Positions 16,211 through 23,377 of a stretch of DNA of 41,489 nucleotides are shown one piece after another. Made by a program: the position numbers and the translations under genes. The stretch comes from Bacillota bacterium (GTDB lineage Bacteria > Bacillota > Clostridia > Christensenellales > SZUA-584). Location of the stretch: assembly GCA_023412005.1 (NCBI GenBank), contig JAEYOE010000004.1, positions 1-41,489 of the forward strand, in the 5' to 3' direction. Within the stretch, counting starts at the first letter, position 1, and each line of letters starts with the position of its first letter. The notes beneath the pieces are model-generated. The model ran no database searches. It had not been told where the DNA came from and saw nothing but the letters and a program-made list of their open reading frames with translations.

Positions 16211-16744
16211 TCATGAGTTTTTCATCAGCAAACGGCGCAGGTTGTTGAAGTAAAACGCTGTAACCTTGTCGTAAAGAAAATCGTAGACGACGAAGGCTAC
16301 CTCGGCCAGCACAACAAACAGCCAAAAGGCAATGCCTGAATCCAGAATGTCTTCAAATATTATTTGCTGAGCCAGCAAATAAACGAGCGCAACGGCAATG
16401 TTATAGTAGATGAGCTTGACAATGTAAGCTGCCACCTTATCCTTGATACGCGTTTGAATGTAGTACTTGCCGATACCGTAATGTCCGAAAAAGAACACAT
16501 ACGGCAGCACGCGCAGAATATTCGGCATAAGCAGCAGGGACATCAGCGATACACCGACAAACATCATCACTGCTAGGCCAATCTCCTCTTCAATCACAAG
16601 CCCCATCACAAAAACGGAACTAAGAAAATACATCGCAATGCGCATTGTCGGCAGCACGGAAGCAAGATATAAAAACAGCAGTGACATGGCGGCAAACATC
16701 GCCGTTAAGCTGACCCGATGCGCGGTGCGGTGAAAACGCGGCAT
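16211..16744 (-). CDS. integral membrane protein of unknown function
   Basis: The 177 residues contain about five hydrophobic helices (near 13-32, 36-53, 55-75, 107-127 and 138-156). The N-terminus, a basic stretch then SLTAMFAAMSLLFLYLASVLP, recalls the first helix of ECF-transporter S components and related Clostridia membrane proteins, but no substrate motif is recognised. AAAGGAGG lies 7 nt before the ATG. It is the last gene of the operon with the DnaJ-like and DUF5685 proteins, 28 nt after the former, and is closed by a strong terminator. Confidence 0.65.
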   Translation of the reverse strand: MPRFHRTAHRVSLTAMFAAMSLLFLYLASVLPTMRIAMYFLSSVFVMGLVIEEEIGLAVMMFVGVSLMSLLLMPNILRVLPYVFFFGHYGIGKYYIQTRIKDKVAAYIVKLIYYNIAVALVYLLAQQIIFEDILDSGIAFWLFVVLAEVAFVVYDFLYDKVTAFYFNNLRRLLMKNS

Positions 16745-16772
16745 AAACGCCCTCCTTTATTCTCTTTATCTA

Positions 16773-17384
16773 TCAGCAGCAGGTAATGCAGTCTCCGCCG
16801 AAACACTCGCAGCAACAGTCCGCACAAAGCAGCCCGCTGCAAATATTGCACACGTTCGCGTTATTAGCCCCCTGTCTGTTACCATAGAAGGTCTGCCCGT
16901 AGCCGCCCGCGCTTCTGTTCACGGTGTTATACGCATTCGCGTACTCGACGTTGCCGGGCTCCATGCCCGCGGCCGTGGAAAAATGCTGACGAGCACCGTC
17001 GTACCAGCCCTTTTTCAGCAGTACCATGCCTTTTAAATAATGCCACTCTGCGGTTCTGTTCCCCATTGCATCAAGCAGGGCATCGGCGCGCGTTAAATCG
17101 CCGCGCTGTATCGCCATACGGATATCGTTAAACTGTGGCGAGCCGGAGTAGCTGCCGCCTGTGCTTGAGCTGCCCGTATACGAATACGATCCGCCCTGCT
17201 GGCGCTGTTTTTGTATCATATCGTAGGCTTCGTTGATCTCCTTGAGCCGCTCACCTGCGAGATCCGCCAAATCATGCCCTTGGTATTTGTCAGGATGATA
17301 TTTTTTCGCGAGATTCCTGTACGCTGTTTTTATTTCCGCGTCCGTCGCGCTTTGACTGACCCCCAGTACTTTGTAAGGATCCAT
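16773..17384 (-). CDS. J-domain protein with a cysteine-rich tail
   Basis: The 203 residues have an N-terminal J domain (about 1-60) with the HPD motif at 30-32, which in this family stimulates Hsp70 (DnaK) ATPase. A Gly/Ser/Tyr-rich linker (64-82) follows, then two TPR-like helical pairs (about 85-145). The C-terminal tail has nine cysteines in its last 25 residues. The canonical DnaJ zinc domain and substrate-binding domain are missing, so this is a specialised type III J protein. The ATG follows AAAGGGGA and lies 95 nt inside the end of the DUF5685 gene. The neighbours suggest a membrane- or cluster-related role, which is unproven. Confidence 0.85.
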   Translation of the reverse strand: MDPYKVLGVSQSATDAEIKTAYRNLAKKYHPDKYQGHDLADLAGERLKEINEAYDMIQKQRQQGGSYSYTGSSSTGGSYSGSPQFNDIRMAIQRGDLTRADALLDAMGNRTAEWHYLKGMVLLKKGWYDGARQHFSTAAGMEPGNVEYANAYNTVNRSAGGYGQTFYGNRQGANNANVCNICSGLLCADCCCECFGGDCITCC

Positions 17385-18237
17385 TGGTATCCCCTTTCAA
17401 AATGTCTTCCGTTTTTTTTGCAAGCCCCAGATACATAATGTTGTCGATCAGCGGCTTGTCTCTTTTTATGTTCAGCAGTTCGTAGGCTTTCACAGCCTGC
17501 GCCAGCGACATATTCAGGTTAAACGCGGCCTGCTCGCGTATGCTCTCGCGCAGTGAGTCAATATCCGAAAATTCGCGCTGCAGATACACATTGTAGCTGC
17601 CCGATTTATGGTCTTTCTCAATATCGCTGATCGCGTCCGCAATGTATATCCAGCGCCCGAGATTGTACCCGAAATGCCACAGCGTCCTCTTGGCGGCTTC
17701 GTCCACGAAATCGAACGGTGCCTGCGAAAACACGGCAGCCAGCAGCTTTGCGAACTCGTCTGCCACCGGATCAATATCGGCGCAGCGTTGTTTCTCCAGC
17801 GCACTGAGCGCCATCAGCCTTGCCGCAAACTCCTCTGCAAGCGCTTCATGGCTTTTTCTCGCCTTTTTGCCGACCCGCCTGTACAGCAGCGACAGTATGC
17901 GCGCGGCGAGCTGTTTTTCGTCTGCCACCGCATCCTCTATTTTAGCATAGCCCAGCATCACGTTAACCGCCGCGGCGTATTCGGCCTGCTTGGCGCGCAC
18001 GATGATCTTCTTTTTAAACGGATTGGCTATGCACGTCTCCTTTGTGACAACAGGGATATCATCGCTCATGGACGACAGCAGCAAAACAAGCACAGCGCAA
18101 TCGTAGTTTAGCATAAATCGCGCACCGTGTGTATAGTTTTCTCCTATCGCTTTGCACAGGCCACAATAATAGCCCTTGAAAGCCTCATATTCCTTCACCT
18201 TGAGTTCGGGCTTCAAGGGCTGTACATATCCGAACAT
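17290..18237 (-). CDS. DUF5685-type protein of unknown function
   Basis: The 315 residues start MFGYVQPLKPELKVKEYEAFKGYYCGLCKAIG in spirit, with the CxxC of YCGLC and a following YxxxARFxLNYD stretch typical of the DUF5685 group in Clostridia. The rest is mostly helical, with YNLGRWIYIADAISDIEKDHKSGSYN near 205 resembling a prenyl-synthase-like Asp-containing helix. The function is unknown. An AGGAGA site precedes the ATG. The last 31 codons overlap the start of the J-domain gene in another frame. That tail (GDTNGSLQSTGGQSKRD and onward) is polar and probably disordered. Confidence 0.8.
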   Translation of the reverse strand: MFGYVQPLKPELKVKEYEAFKGYYCGLCKAIGENYTHGARFMLNYDCAVLVLLLSSMSDDIPVVTKETCIANPFKKKIIVRAKQAEYAAAVNVMLGYAKIEDAVADEKQLAARILSLLYRRVGKKARKSHEALAEEFAARLMALSALEKQRCADIDPVADEFAKLLAAVFSQAPFDFVDEAAKRTLWHFGYNLGRWIYIADAISDIEKDHKSGSYNVYLQREFSDIDSLRESIREQAAFNLNMSLAQAVKAYELLNIKRDKPLIDNIMYLGLAKKTEDILKGDTNGSLQSTGGQSKRDGRGNKNSVQESREKISS

Positions 18238-18256
18238 AAGCGTCTCCTAATCAATA

Positions 18257-18285
18257 ATATTACCATGCGCCGGACATTTTAACAA
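18257..18285 (-). promoter_or_regulatory. sigma-A promoter of the DUF5685 operon
   Basis: On the minus strand TTGTTA (18285-18280) and TAATAT (18262-18257) are 17 nt apart, about 20 nt before the ATG. Confidence 0.55.
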
Positions 18286-18407
18286 TTAGAGATACACTCA
18301 TATTTACGGTTCGTTCATAAATTTCATTATCCGTTAACAGTTTGAATAGACTGTGATATTGATTGACTGTTCATCGTGCCTTTACATTTGTATTTGCGGA
18401 GATCTTT

Positions 18408-18573
18408 ATGTGGATTTATGAGAAGACACTGATGCATCCCGTTATCATATCGCACCCCGATTTTCACTTAGCATGATGGCTACACCGAACCGCTTGTGCT
18501 TTTGAAGCAGCGCACCATGATGCACCATCAGCGTTTTGCCGAGGCGGCACGTCTGCTCAAAGACACGAATGAA
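18408..18573 (+). pseudogene. cotJC: decayed cotJC (spore-coat manganese-catalase-like) remnant
   Basis: A GGAG site (18398-18401) still precedes an ATG whose frame reads MWIYEKTLMHPVIISHPD and stops at 18476. This matches the start of CotJC, which begins MWIYEKKLxYPVxIxxPD. The reading then shifts: the frame from 18472 gives EPLVLLKQRTMMHHQRFAEA, matching the C-terminal CotJC helix (xxLxFLREREIVHxQRFGEA). The central ~130 residues, including the metal-binding region, are missing, so the gene is an internally deleted, frameshifted relic. cotJA and cotJB are not seen upstream. It is evidence of spore-forming ancestry. The match is from memory of the family, without alignment. Confidence 0.65.
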
Positions 18574-18576
18574 CAG

Positions 18577-18717
18577 TCAGCGTTCGCAATACGGCAGCCC
18601 GCCCTTTGCTAAATGATATGCCTTGCTTTCATCGCACTTTTTATACCGCTCGCACTTTTTCTTTTTGCACGGGCAAGTCTCGGGGTTCCATTTCTCAAAT
18701 TCTTGTATCTTTTTCAT
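18577..18717 (-). CDS. 46-residue cysteine-rich protein coupled to the transglutaminase-like gene
   Basis: This short frame was found by reading downstream of the transglutaminase-like gene. Its ATG (18717) overlaps that gene's stop codon as ATGA, so translation should be coupled. The protein is highly basic. It reads MKKIQEFEKWNPETCPC, then KKKKCERYKKCDE, an AYH segment and a C-terminal PYCER. The cysteines (15, 17, 22, 28 and 44) could bind a metal. The layout resembles short unnamed Clostridia proteins, and the function is unknown. Its stop (18577) lies just beyond the cotJC remnant on the other strand. Confidence 0.75.
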   Translation of the reverse strand: MKKIQEFEKWNPETCPCKKKKCERYKKCDESKAYHLAKGGLPYCER

Positions 18718-19226
18718 AATGGCAGCCCCAGTTCATGTTTCATTTTGTTGATTTTTTTGAGCCTTTGTTTATTTAACATTGCCGAACCGTGGTACGAAAA
18801 CCATGCGATGGCCTTGCCCCATCCCTTCACCTTGGAGAGCGGCGTGAAGTGCAGCACGCCGGGGCTGTTTTCGATACGGCCCGGGCAGACGTCCTTCTCT
18901 TCCCCGCCGATGCTGACACGGCACCACACATGGCCGGACACAAACGGCGCAAGCGTGACGCCCTCAAACACCTTTTCGGGGAATTGATTGCGAATTGCAT
19001 GAACAAGGCGGCTGTTGATACCGAGGCCGAGTAAAATCATATTGAGCGCGCTTGCCTGATGCCAGCAGTATCCCCTCCCCTTTTCAAACGCCGCATCGGG
19101 CATATCGTATGAGTTGGAATACGAATACGTCATGTTCGCGGAAACCAGCTTTTGCGCGTACTCTGTGAGCGCCCAGCCGGATAGGCCGGTATCGCGGCAC
19201 TGTGTGATGGCTTGATCTATCGTCAT
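18714..19226 (-). CDS. cytoplasmic transglutaminase-like protein
   Basis: The 170 residues carry a transglutaminase-like cysteine-protease core: Cys54 in GYCWHQASAL, His99 in SGHVWCRV and Asp112 in EKDVCPG, in the usual C-H-D order. There is no signal peptide, so it should act inside the cell. Its substrate is unknown, and such domains act as proteases, amidases or cross-linkers. I choose the ATG at 19226 because TGAGG lies 6 nt upstream. The ATG at 19238 has no site. It forms a two-gene unit with the cysteine-rich 46-residue protein. Confidence 0.8.
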   Translation of the reverse strand: MTIDQAITQCRDTGLSGWALTEYAQKLVSANMTYSYSNSYDMPDAAFEKGRGYCWHQASALNMILLGLGINSRLVHAIRNQFPEKVFEGVTLAPFVSGHVWCRVSIGGEEKDVCPGRIENSPGVLHFTPLSKVKGWGKAIAWFSYHGSAMLNKQRLKKINKMKHELGLPL

Positions 19227-19259
19227 AAAAAACCTCATATTGGCTTAATATTTGCAGTC

Positions 19260-19288
19260 ATTTTATCGCAAAACTCAAGCGATGTCCA
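19260..19288 (-). promoter_or_regulatory. sigma-A promoter of the transglutaminase-like / small-protein operon
   Basis: On the minus strand TGGACA (19288-19283) and TAAAAT (19265-19260) are 17 nt apart, about 34 nt before the ATG at 19226. Confidence 0.65.
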
Positions 19289-19350
19289 TTTTCTCATACC
19301 CCCAACATAATAGAAATCCCAAAATACTCATTATCTAAACCCTCCATTAA

Positions 19351-19379
19351 TTCACCAGGCTTTAATTGCGTGGTATAAT
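19351..19379 (+). promoter_or_regulatory. sigma-A promoter of the double-MerR regulator
   Basis: TTCACC (19351-19356) and TATAAT (19374-19379) are 17 nt apart. Because transcription would begin near 19386, the in-frame TTG at 19366 cannot be the start of translation. Confidence 0.65.
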
Positions 19380-19410
19380 GATCACGAATCTAAAGGACGG
19401 TGCCATATTC

Positions 19411-20151
19411 ATGAACTACAAAACAACACAAATCGCACAAGCCATCGGTATCCACCCGAACACCGTGCGCCTTTACGAGGAAATCGGCTTTATTTCCAAA
19501 CCCCAGCGCCTGCCAAACGGCTACCGTGTTTTCACAGACCTGCATTTGGATCAATTGAAGCTTGTCCGTACGGGGCTGTGCATTGAAGTGATGCAAAACG
19601 GGCTGCGCAAACTGGTGATACGCATCATAAAAACCTGTGCTTCGGGCCATATCGATGAAGCGGTTCGTCTCTGCGAGCTTTACATACAGCAAATTGTAAA
19701 AGAGCGTGCCCAAGCCGAGGAAGCCATACGCATCGCGCAAGACCTGTTAAAAGGCAATGCTTCCGAGCCAGATGTTGCCGTGCTGTCCAGAAAAGAAACG
19801 GCGGACTTTTTAAACATCTCGATGGACACGCTGCGAAACTGGGAAATGAACGGCTTGCTGACGGTTAAACGCAAGCAGAACGGCTACCGTACATACACCG
19901 GCGAGGATATCCGCCGGTTAAAAATCATACGATCCCTGCGCTGCGCCAATTACTCTCTTTCCTCCATTCTGCGCATGCTGACTGTTTTATCAAATAATCC
20001 CGAAGCGGATATGCGCAAAGCAATTGATTCACCCGATATTGATGACAATGTGATTTCTGTCTGCGACAGGCTGCTCACATCGCTGCAGCATGCAGAGGAA
20101 AATGCGCATATTATGCGCGCAACTCTCAGCCTGATAAAAAAGTATTCATAA
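19411..20151 (+). CDS. transcriptional regulator with two MerR-type DNA-binding domains
   Basis: The 246 residues hold two winged-helix MerR domains in one chain. The first is at about 3-55 (TTQIAQAIGIHPNTVRLYEE... NGYRVFTDLHLDQL). The second is at about 128-180 (LSRKETADFLNISMDTLRNWE... NGYRTYTGEDIRRL). A helical linker lies between them and a short helical tail follows. A normal MerR has one such domain and dimerises; here one chain could bind as a pseudo-dimer. No metal-binding cysteine pattern or ligand domain is clear. The ABC exporter genes begin 82 nt downstream on the same strand, so they are the likely targets. The start is set by the promoter position. The AAGGA site is somewhat far, at 13 nt. 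Confidence 0.85.
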   Translation: MNYKTTQIAQAIGIHPNTVRLYEEIGFISKPQRLPNGYRVFTDLHLDQLKLVRTGLCIEVMQNGLRKLVIRIIKTCASGHIDEAVRLCELYIQQIVKERAQAEEAIRIAQDLLKGNASEPDVAVLSRKETADFLNISMDTLRNWEMNGLLTVKRKQNGYRTYTGEDIRRLKIIRSLRCANYSLSSILRMLTVLSNNPEADMRKAIDSPDIDDNVISVCDRLLTSLQHAEENAHIMRATLSLIKKYS

Positions 20152-20233
20152 TAAACCCTCCACTTAAACACCATACCTTTCTTGGATGCTATTGTTGTTT
20201 TACTCAATAACACACAAGGAGGAAAAAGACTGC

Positions 20234-20968
20234 GTGGATACAATTATTAACGTTGAAAACTTGAGCAAGACGTATGCCGACGTTCCATCTGTCAACTGCA
20301 TCAGTTTTACGGTCGGCCGCGGCGAAATCTTCGGCTTGCTGGGCGCGAACGGGGCGGGCAAAACCACAACCGTTGAGTGCATTTTAGGCACCAAAAAGCC
20401 GGACAACGGAAAAGCGACCGTTTTGGGGATGCTGCCGCACAAGAACAGAAAGGCGTTGTTCGAACGCGTCGGCGTGCAATTTCAGGAGTCACACTACCCG
20501 GATAAAATAAGGGTGTCGGAATTGTGCGATGTCACCATGTCGCTATACAAAGCGCCTCAGGATTATGTCGGCTTATTGAATCAATTCGGGCTGTCTGACA
20601 AGCATAAAAGCTTTGTCAGCGAGCTGTCGGGCGGCGAAAAACAGCGCCTGTTTATTGTTCTTGCGCTGATCCCGAACCCGGACGTTTTGTTCCTGGACGA
20701 ATTAACCACCGGACTTGATGCAAGAGCGCGGCGCGATTTGTGGAAACGTCTTGCCGCATTAAAAAAGAAAGGGCTGAGTATACTGCTGACCTCTCATTTC
20801 ATGGACGAGGTGGAGGCTCTCTGCGACAGAATTATGATACTGAAAAAAGGCAGCTGCGTTTTTCACGGAACGGTACAGGAAGCCGTAGCCGCCAGCTCGT
20901 ATGATAAATTTGAGGACGCGTATCTTTGGTATTCGGATGAGGAGGAGATTCAAGATGAAAACATTTAG
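20234..20968 (+). CDS. ABC transporter ATP-binding protein (drug/antibiotic export type)
   Basis: The 244 residues have all the ABC ATPase motifs: Walker A GANGAGKTT, Q-loop in VGVQFQE, signature LSGGEKQR, Walker B VLFLDE, D-loop and the switch His in LTSHFMDE. The LLGANGAGKTTTVECILG and ELTTGLDARARRD stretches are typical of CcmA/DrrA-like exporters. GTG at 20234 is chosen because AAGGAGG (20216-20222) lies 11 nt upstream. Upstream in-frame codons show no family similarity. The gene overlaps the permease by 14 nt and follows the double-MerR regulator. Confidence 0.92.
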   Translation: MDTIINVENLSKTYADVPSVNCISFTVGRGEIFGLLGANGAGKTTTVECILGTKKPDNGKATVLGMLPHKNRKALFERVGVQFQESHYPDKIRVSELCDVTMSLYKAPQDYVGLLNQFGLSDKHKSFVSELSGGEKQRLFIVLALIPNPDVLFLDELTTGLDARARRDLWKRLAALKKKGLSILLTSHFMDEVEALCDRIMILKKGSCVFHGTVQEAVAASSYDKFEDAYLWYSDEEEIQDENI

Positions 20969-21698
20969 CACAATGCTGAAGAACGAATGCAAGCTGTCTC
21001 TTCGCGGTATGGATATGATTATATTCGCGATTTGCATGCCTGTTGTGGTGATGATTATTCTCGGGATTATATACGGGAACAAACCGGCGTTTGACGGCGC
21101 GTCGTACACCTTTCTGGAATTGTCATTCGGAGCCGTCTCGTCCATTGCGATCTGTGCGGGCGGATTAATGGGGCTTCCGTTGGTGATTTCCGATTATCGC
21201 AATAAGAAAATACTGAAGCGCTATAAGGTGACACCCACCAGCCCGGCGCTCATACTGGTTGTTCAGTTTGTTATTTATGCACTGTATGCCATCGCATCAC
21301 TTATCTTGGTCTATGTCTGCGCGTGGGCATTGTTTGGCCTTCAGCTGCATGGGTCTTTGCTTGGTTTTTTGGGTGCTTACTTGCTTGTGCTGCTGTCGAT
21401 GTTCAGCATCGGGCTGCTGGTTGGCGGGTTGGCTCCGAACGTGAAAACGGCGGGGATCGCTGCCAGTCTGCTGTATTTTCCGATGCTCATTTTTTCGGGC
21501 ACCACCCTGCCGTATGAGGCCATGCCTCCCGCGCTTCAAAGTGCAGCCGATTTTCTGCCGATGACGCAGGGCATTAAGCTAATGAAGGCGGCTTTACTGA
21601 ACGCGCCCATCGAAAATGCGCTGCTGCCCATTATTGTGATGGTATCGCTGGCGGTGGTTTGCATCGGGGTTTCTATCCGCTTTTTTAAGTGGGAGTAG
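20955..21698 (+). CDS. ABC-2 type exporter permease
   Basis: The 247 residues have about six transmembrane helices. The layout is that of ABC-2 (DrrB-like) permeases: a first helix after MKTFSTMLKNECKLSLR, a cytoplasmic RNKKILKRYKVTPTSP loop, and the conserved FPMLIFSGTTLPYEAMP segment before the last helices. Together with the preceding ATPase it should form a half-size or homodimeric exporter for a hydrophobic compound. ATG 20955 follows GGAGGAG by 7 nt. The upstream frame extension is an overlap artefact. Confidence 0.9.
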   Translation: MKTFSTMLKNECKLSLRGMDMIIFAICMPVVVMIILGIIYGNKPAFDGASYTFLELSFGAVSSIAICAGGLMGLPLVISDYRNKKILKRYKVTPTSPALILVVQFVIYALYAIASLILVYVCAWALFGLQLHGSLLGFLGAYLLVLLSMFSIGLLVGGLAPNVKTAGIAASLLYFPMLIFSGTTLPYEAMPPALQSAADFLPMTQGIKLMKAALLNAPIENALLPIIVMVSLAVVCIGVSIRFFKWE

Positions 21699-22186
21699 TT
21701 CTCCGAGGATAAGACTCGCCTCAATGGCTTCCCCTTCGCGGGGAAGCCAACGCCGACAGGCGATTGATGAGGTGTTCGTCTGAAAACTTCTATCTGACAC
21801 CTTCGTAGTGGAACGAAATCCCATGCCAAAAGCGTTTTGCCATGGGATTCCTCAATCGCTATCGCTCAATCGGAATGACAGTTGTCATTATGTCAGCGGT
21901 CTGTGTCGCTACAGGCGACTGATGATCCGTTCGTTTGGTCTGTTTTTTCTAGTACCTCATCCGGTGATGCGCACCACCTTTTCCTCGAAGGAGAAGGCTT
22001 TATCAAGAATAAGTCTCAAGCGAGTTGTCCCGCGAGGTACTATTTCTACAACATAAGATCAACGATGTAAACTTTTTTTCTCTACTGTTACCGGGACTTC
22101 GTCCACTTCGTAGTCGTCGCTTCGCTCCCACTACGTCAAGGATTATTTATCCTGACCATTGCTTTTTGAACAATTTTAGCGAATAG
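21699..22186. repeat. geneless region with decayed palindromic repeats
   Basis: At 21712-21776 a family I-like element has the perfect stem GGCTTCCCC-TTCGC-GGGGAAGCC (21726-21748) bracketed by CGCCT/AGGCG. At 21952-22012 a decayed copy shows CCTCATCCGGTGATG, then TTTTCCTCGAAGGAGAAGG. Between them, 21818-21848 has CCCATGCCAAAAG...CTTTTG-like inverted segments (ATCCCATG / CATGGGAT). After 22080 I see only short repeats of TTCGTCCACTTCGTAGTCGT character. No coding potential was found. There is no clear terminator for the permease unless the 21726 stem acts as one. Confidence 0.55.
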
Positions 22187-22223
22187 AAAAAGTCTCCCGC
22201 AGATTGCTCCGCAAGAGACTTTC
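22187..22223 (-). terminator. Rho-independent terminator after rplL
   Basis: On the minus strand AAAGTCTC...GAGACTTT forms the outer stem, with inner G-U and G-C pairs (TTGCG / CGCGG-like). A T run follows at 22191-22187, 16 nt past the rplL stop. Confidence 0.8.
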
Positions 22224-22238
22224 GAAAATATCGATAAC

Positions 22239-22610
22239 TTATTTCAGTTCCGCAGTTGCGCCGGCTTCTTTCAGCTTAGCCACCATGCCTTCAGCTTCTT
22301 CCTTGCCAACAGCTTCTTTCACTGTGCTCGGAGCGCCGTCAACGAGGTCTTTCGCTTCTTTGAGGCCAAGAGCTGTCAGCTCGCGGACAACCTTGATAAC
22401 CTTAATCTTCTCAGCGCCGGCATCCTTCAGGACGACGTCGAACTCGGTCTTCTCTTCTTCAACAACAGCAGCAGCCACAGGGCCGGCCGCAGCCACAGCC
22501 ACAGGAGCCGCAGCGCTCACGCCGAATTTGTCTTCAATCGCTTTGATAAGCTCGGAAAGCTCCAGTACGCTCATCTTCTCAATGGCTTCTAAAATTTCAA
22601 TATTGCTCAT
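22239..22610 (-). CDS. rplL: 50S ribosomal protein L7/L12
   Basis: L7/L12 forms the flexible ribosome stalk that recruits translation factors. The 123 residues show the N-terminal dimerisation and L10-binding helices (LEAIEKMSVLELSELIKAIEDKFGV), an Ala/Val/Pro-rich hinge at about 33-52, and the C-terminal factor-binding domain with the conserved KIKVIKVVRELTALGLKEAKDLVDGAP. A GGAGG site precedes the ATG. It is co-transcribed with rplJ and closed by a terminator. rpoB, which often follows rplL, is absent here. Confidence 0.98.
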   Translation of the reverse strand: MSNIEILEAIEKMSVLELSELIKAIEDKFGVSAAAPVAVAAAGPVAAAVVEEEKTEFDVVLKDAGAEKIKVIKVVRELTALGLKEAKDLVDGAPSTVKEAVGKEEAEGMVAKLKEAGATAELK

Positions 22611-22656
22611 TTTAATTTCCTCCGTTAAAAATTTTAATTCGTTTTTTTGTGGCTTA

Positions 22657-23184
22657 TTAAGCCTCTTTTTGTTCTTTAACCGCGTTTAGCGCGTACCCGA
22701 GCTTGCAGATAATGCCCGAAAGCGACCGTGCAAGGCCGGAAATGGGCGCCTGCAATGTGCCTGCCAACTGTGCAATCAACTGCTCTCTGGACGGCAGCTC
22801 AGCCAACGCTTCAATGCCCTTAACGTCGATCACCTTTGTGCCCAGCACGCCGGCTTTAATCTCAGTTTTCTTCACCTTCTTGACGAACTCAACAAGCACC
22901 TTCGCCGGAGCGACGGGATCACTGAATCCGAATGCCACGGCTGTCGGGCCGGCAAATGTCTCATCGAGGCCGGAAATCTCCAGCATATCCGCCGCACGTT
23001 TCAGCATCGAGTTTTTCAGCACGTGATACTCAACGCCCTGTGCACGCAGCTTGTTGCGAAGATCGGTCACTTCCTCAACGTTCAGTCCTCTGTAATCGTA
23101 AAAGATGATACCTTTGCTCTGCTCCATCTTTTCCTTGATCTCAAGAACGATTTGCTTCTTCGCCTCTATGGCTTTCTCTCCCAA
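22657..23184 (-). CDS. rplJ: 50S ribosomal protein L10
   Basis: L10 anchors the L7/L12 dimers to the 23S rRNA stalk base and represses its own operon by binding the leader RNA. The protein has 175 residues. The start is TTG at 23184: AAGGAGG (23199-23193) lies 8 nt upstream, and the upstream in-frame codons fall inside the leader hairpin. The N-terminal rRNA-binding domain has GIIFYDYRGLNVEEVTDLR, and the C-terminal helix that binds L7/L12 ends in LNAVKEQKEA. It is 46 nt from rplL. Confidence 0.97.
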   Translation of the reverse strand: MGEKAIEAKKQIVLEIKEKMEQSKGIIFYDYRGLNVEEVTDLRNKLRAQGVEYHVLKNSMLKRAADMLEISGLDETFAGPTAVAFGFSDPVAPAKVLVEFVKKVKKTEIKAGVLGTKVIDVKGIEALAELPSREQLIAQLAGTLQAPISGLARSLSGIICKLGYALNAVKEQKEA

Positions 23185-23204
23185 ATGTTTCACCTCCTTA
23201 GCGA

Positions 23205-23341
23205 CGATAAAACCAAAAACCCTTTTTCGCACAGGAAAGCTGCACAAAAAAGGGTTTCTTTTCGTATCAACTCTCCTCGACAGGAAATTAAGCGATGGAA
23301 CGCACCTGTTGTCTTCGGCAGATTCAGGTCTTCAATTTTTC
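23205..23341 (-). ncRNA. ribosomal protein L10 leader with transcription attenuator
   Basis: The minus-strand RNA before rplJ has the conserved L10-leader blocks: CTGCCGAAGACAACAGG (23321-23305), then GCTTAAT (23294-23288) and CCTGTCGAGG (near 23284-23275), which pair to form the L10(L12)4-binding structure. A long hairpin follows, AAACCCTTTTT ... AAAAAGGGTTT (23257-23213), ending in a T tract. It is a likely terminator, formed or prevented according to L10 binding. The assignment rests on sequence blocks I recall from the Rfam family, without a covariance search. Confidence 0.85.
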
Positions 23342-23347
23342 GTAGTT

Positions 23348-23377
23348 ATTTTATCAGCACCGGCCACGTTTTGTCAA
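23348..23377 (-). promoter_or_regulatory. sigma-A promoter of rplJ-rplL
   Basis: On the minus strand a perfect TTGACA (23377-23372) and TAAAAT (23353-23348) are 18 nt apart. The -35 starts right next to the rplA stop codon (23380-23378), giving rplJL its own promoter with no intergenic gap. Confidence 0.8.

Noticed and set aside
15970..16248. Plus-strand open frame of 92 codons
   Set aside because: It runs through family I/III repeats and a strong terminator. It has no ribosome binding site and no family similarity.
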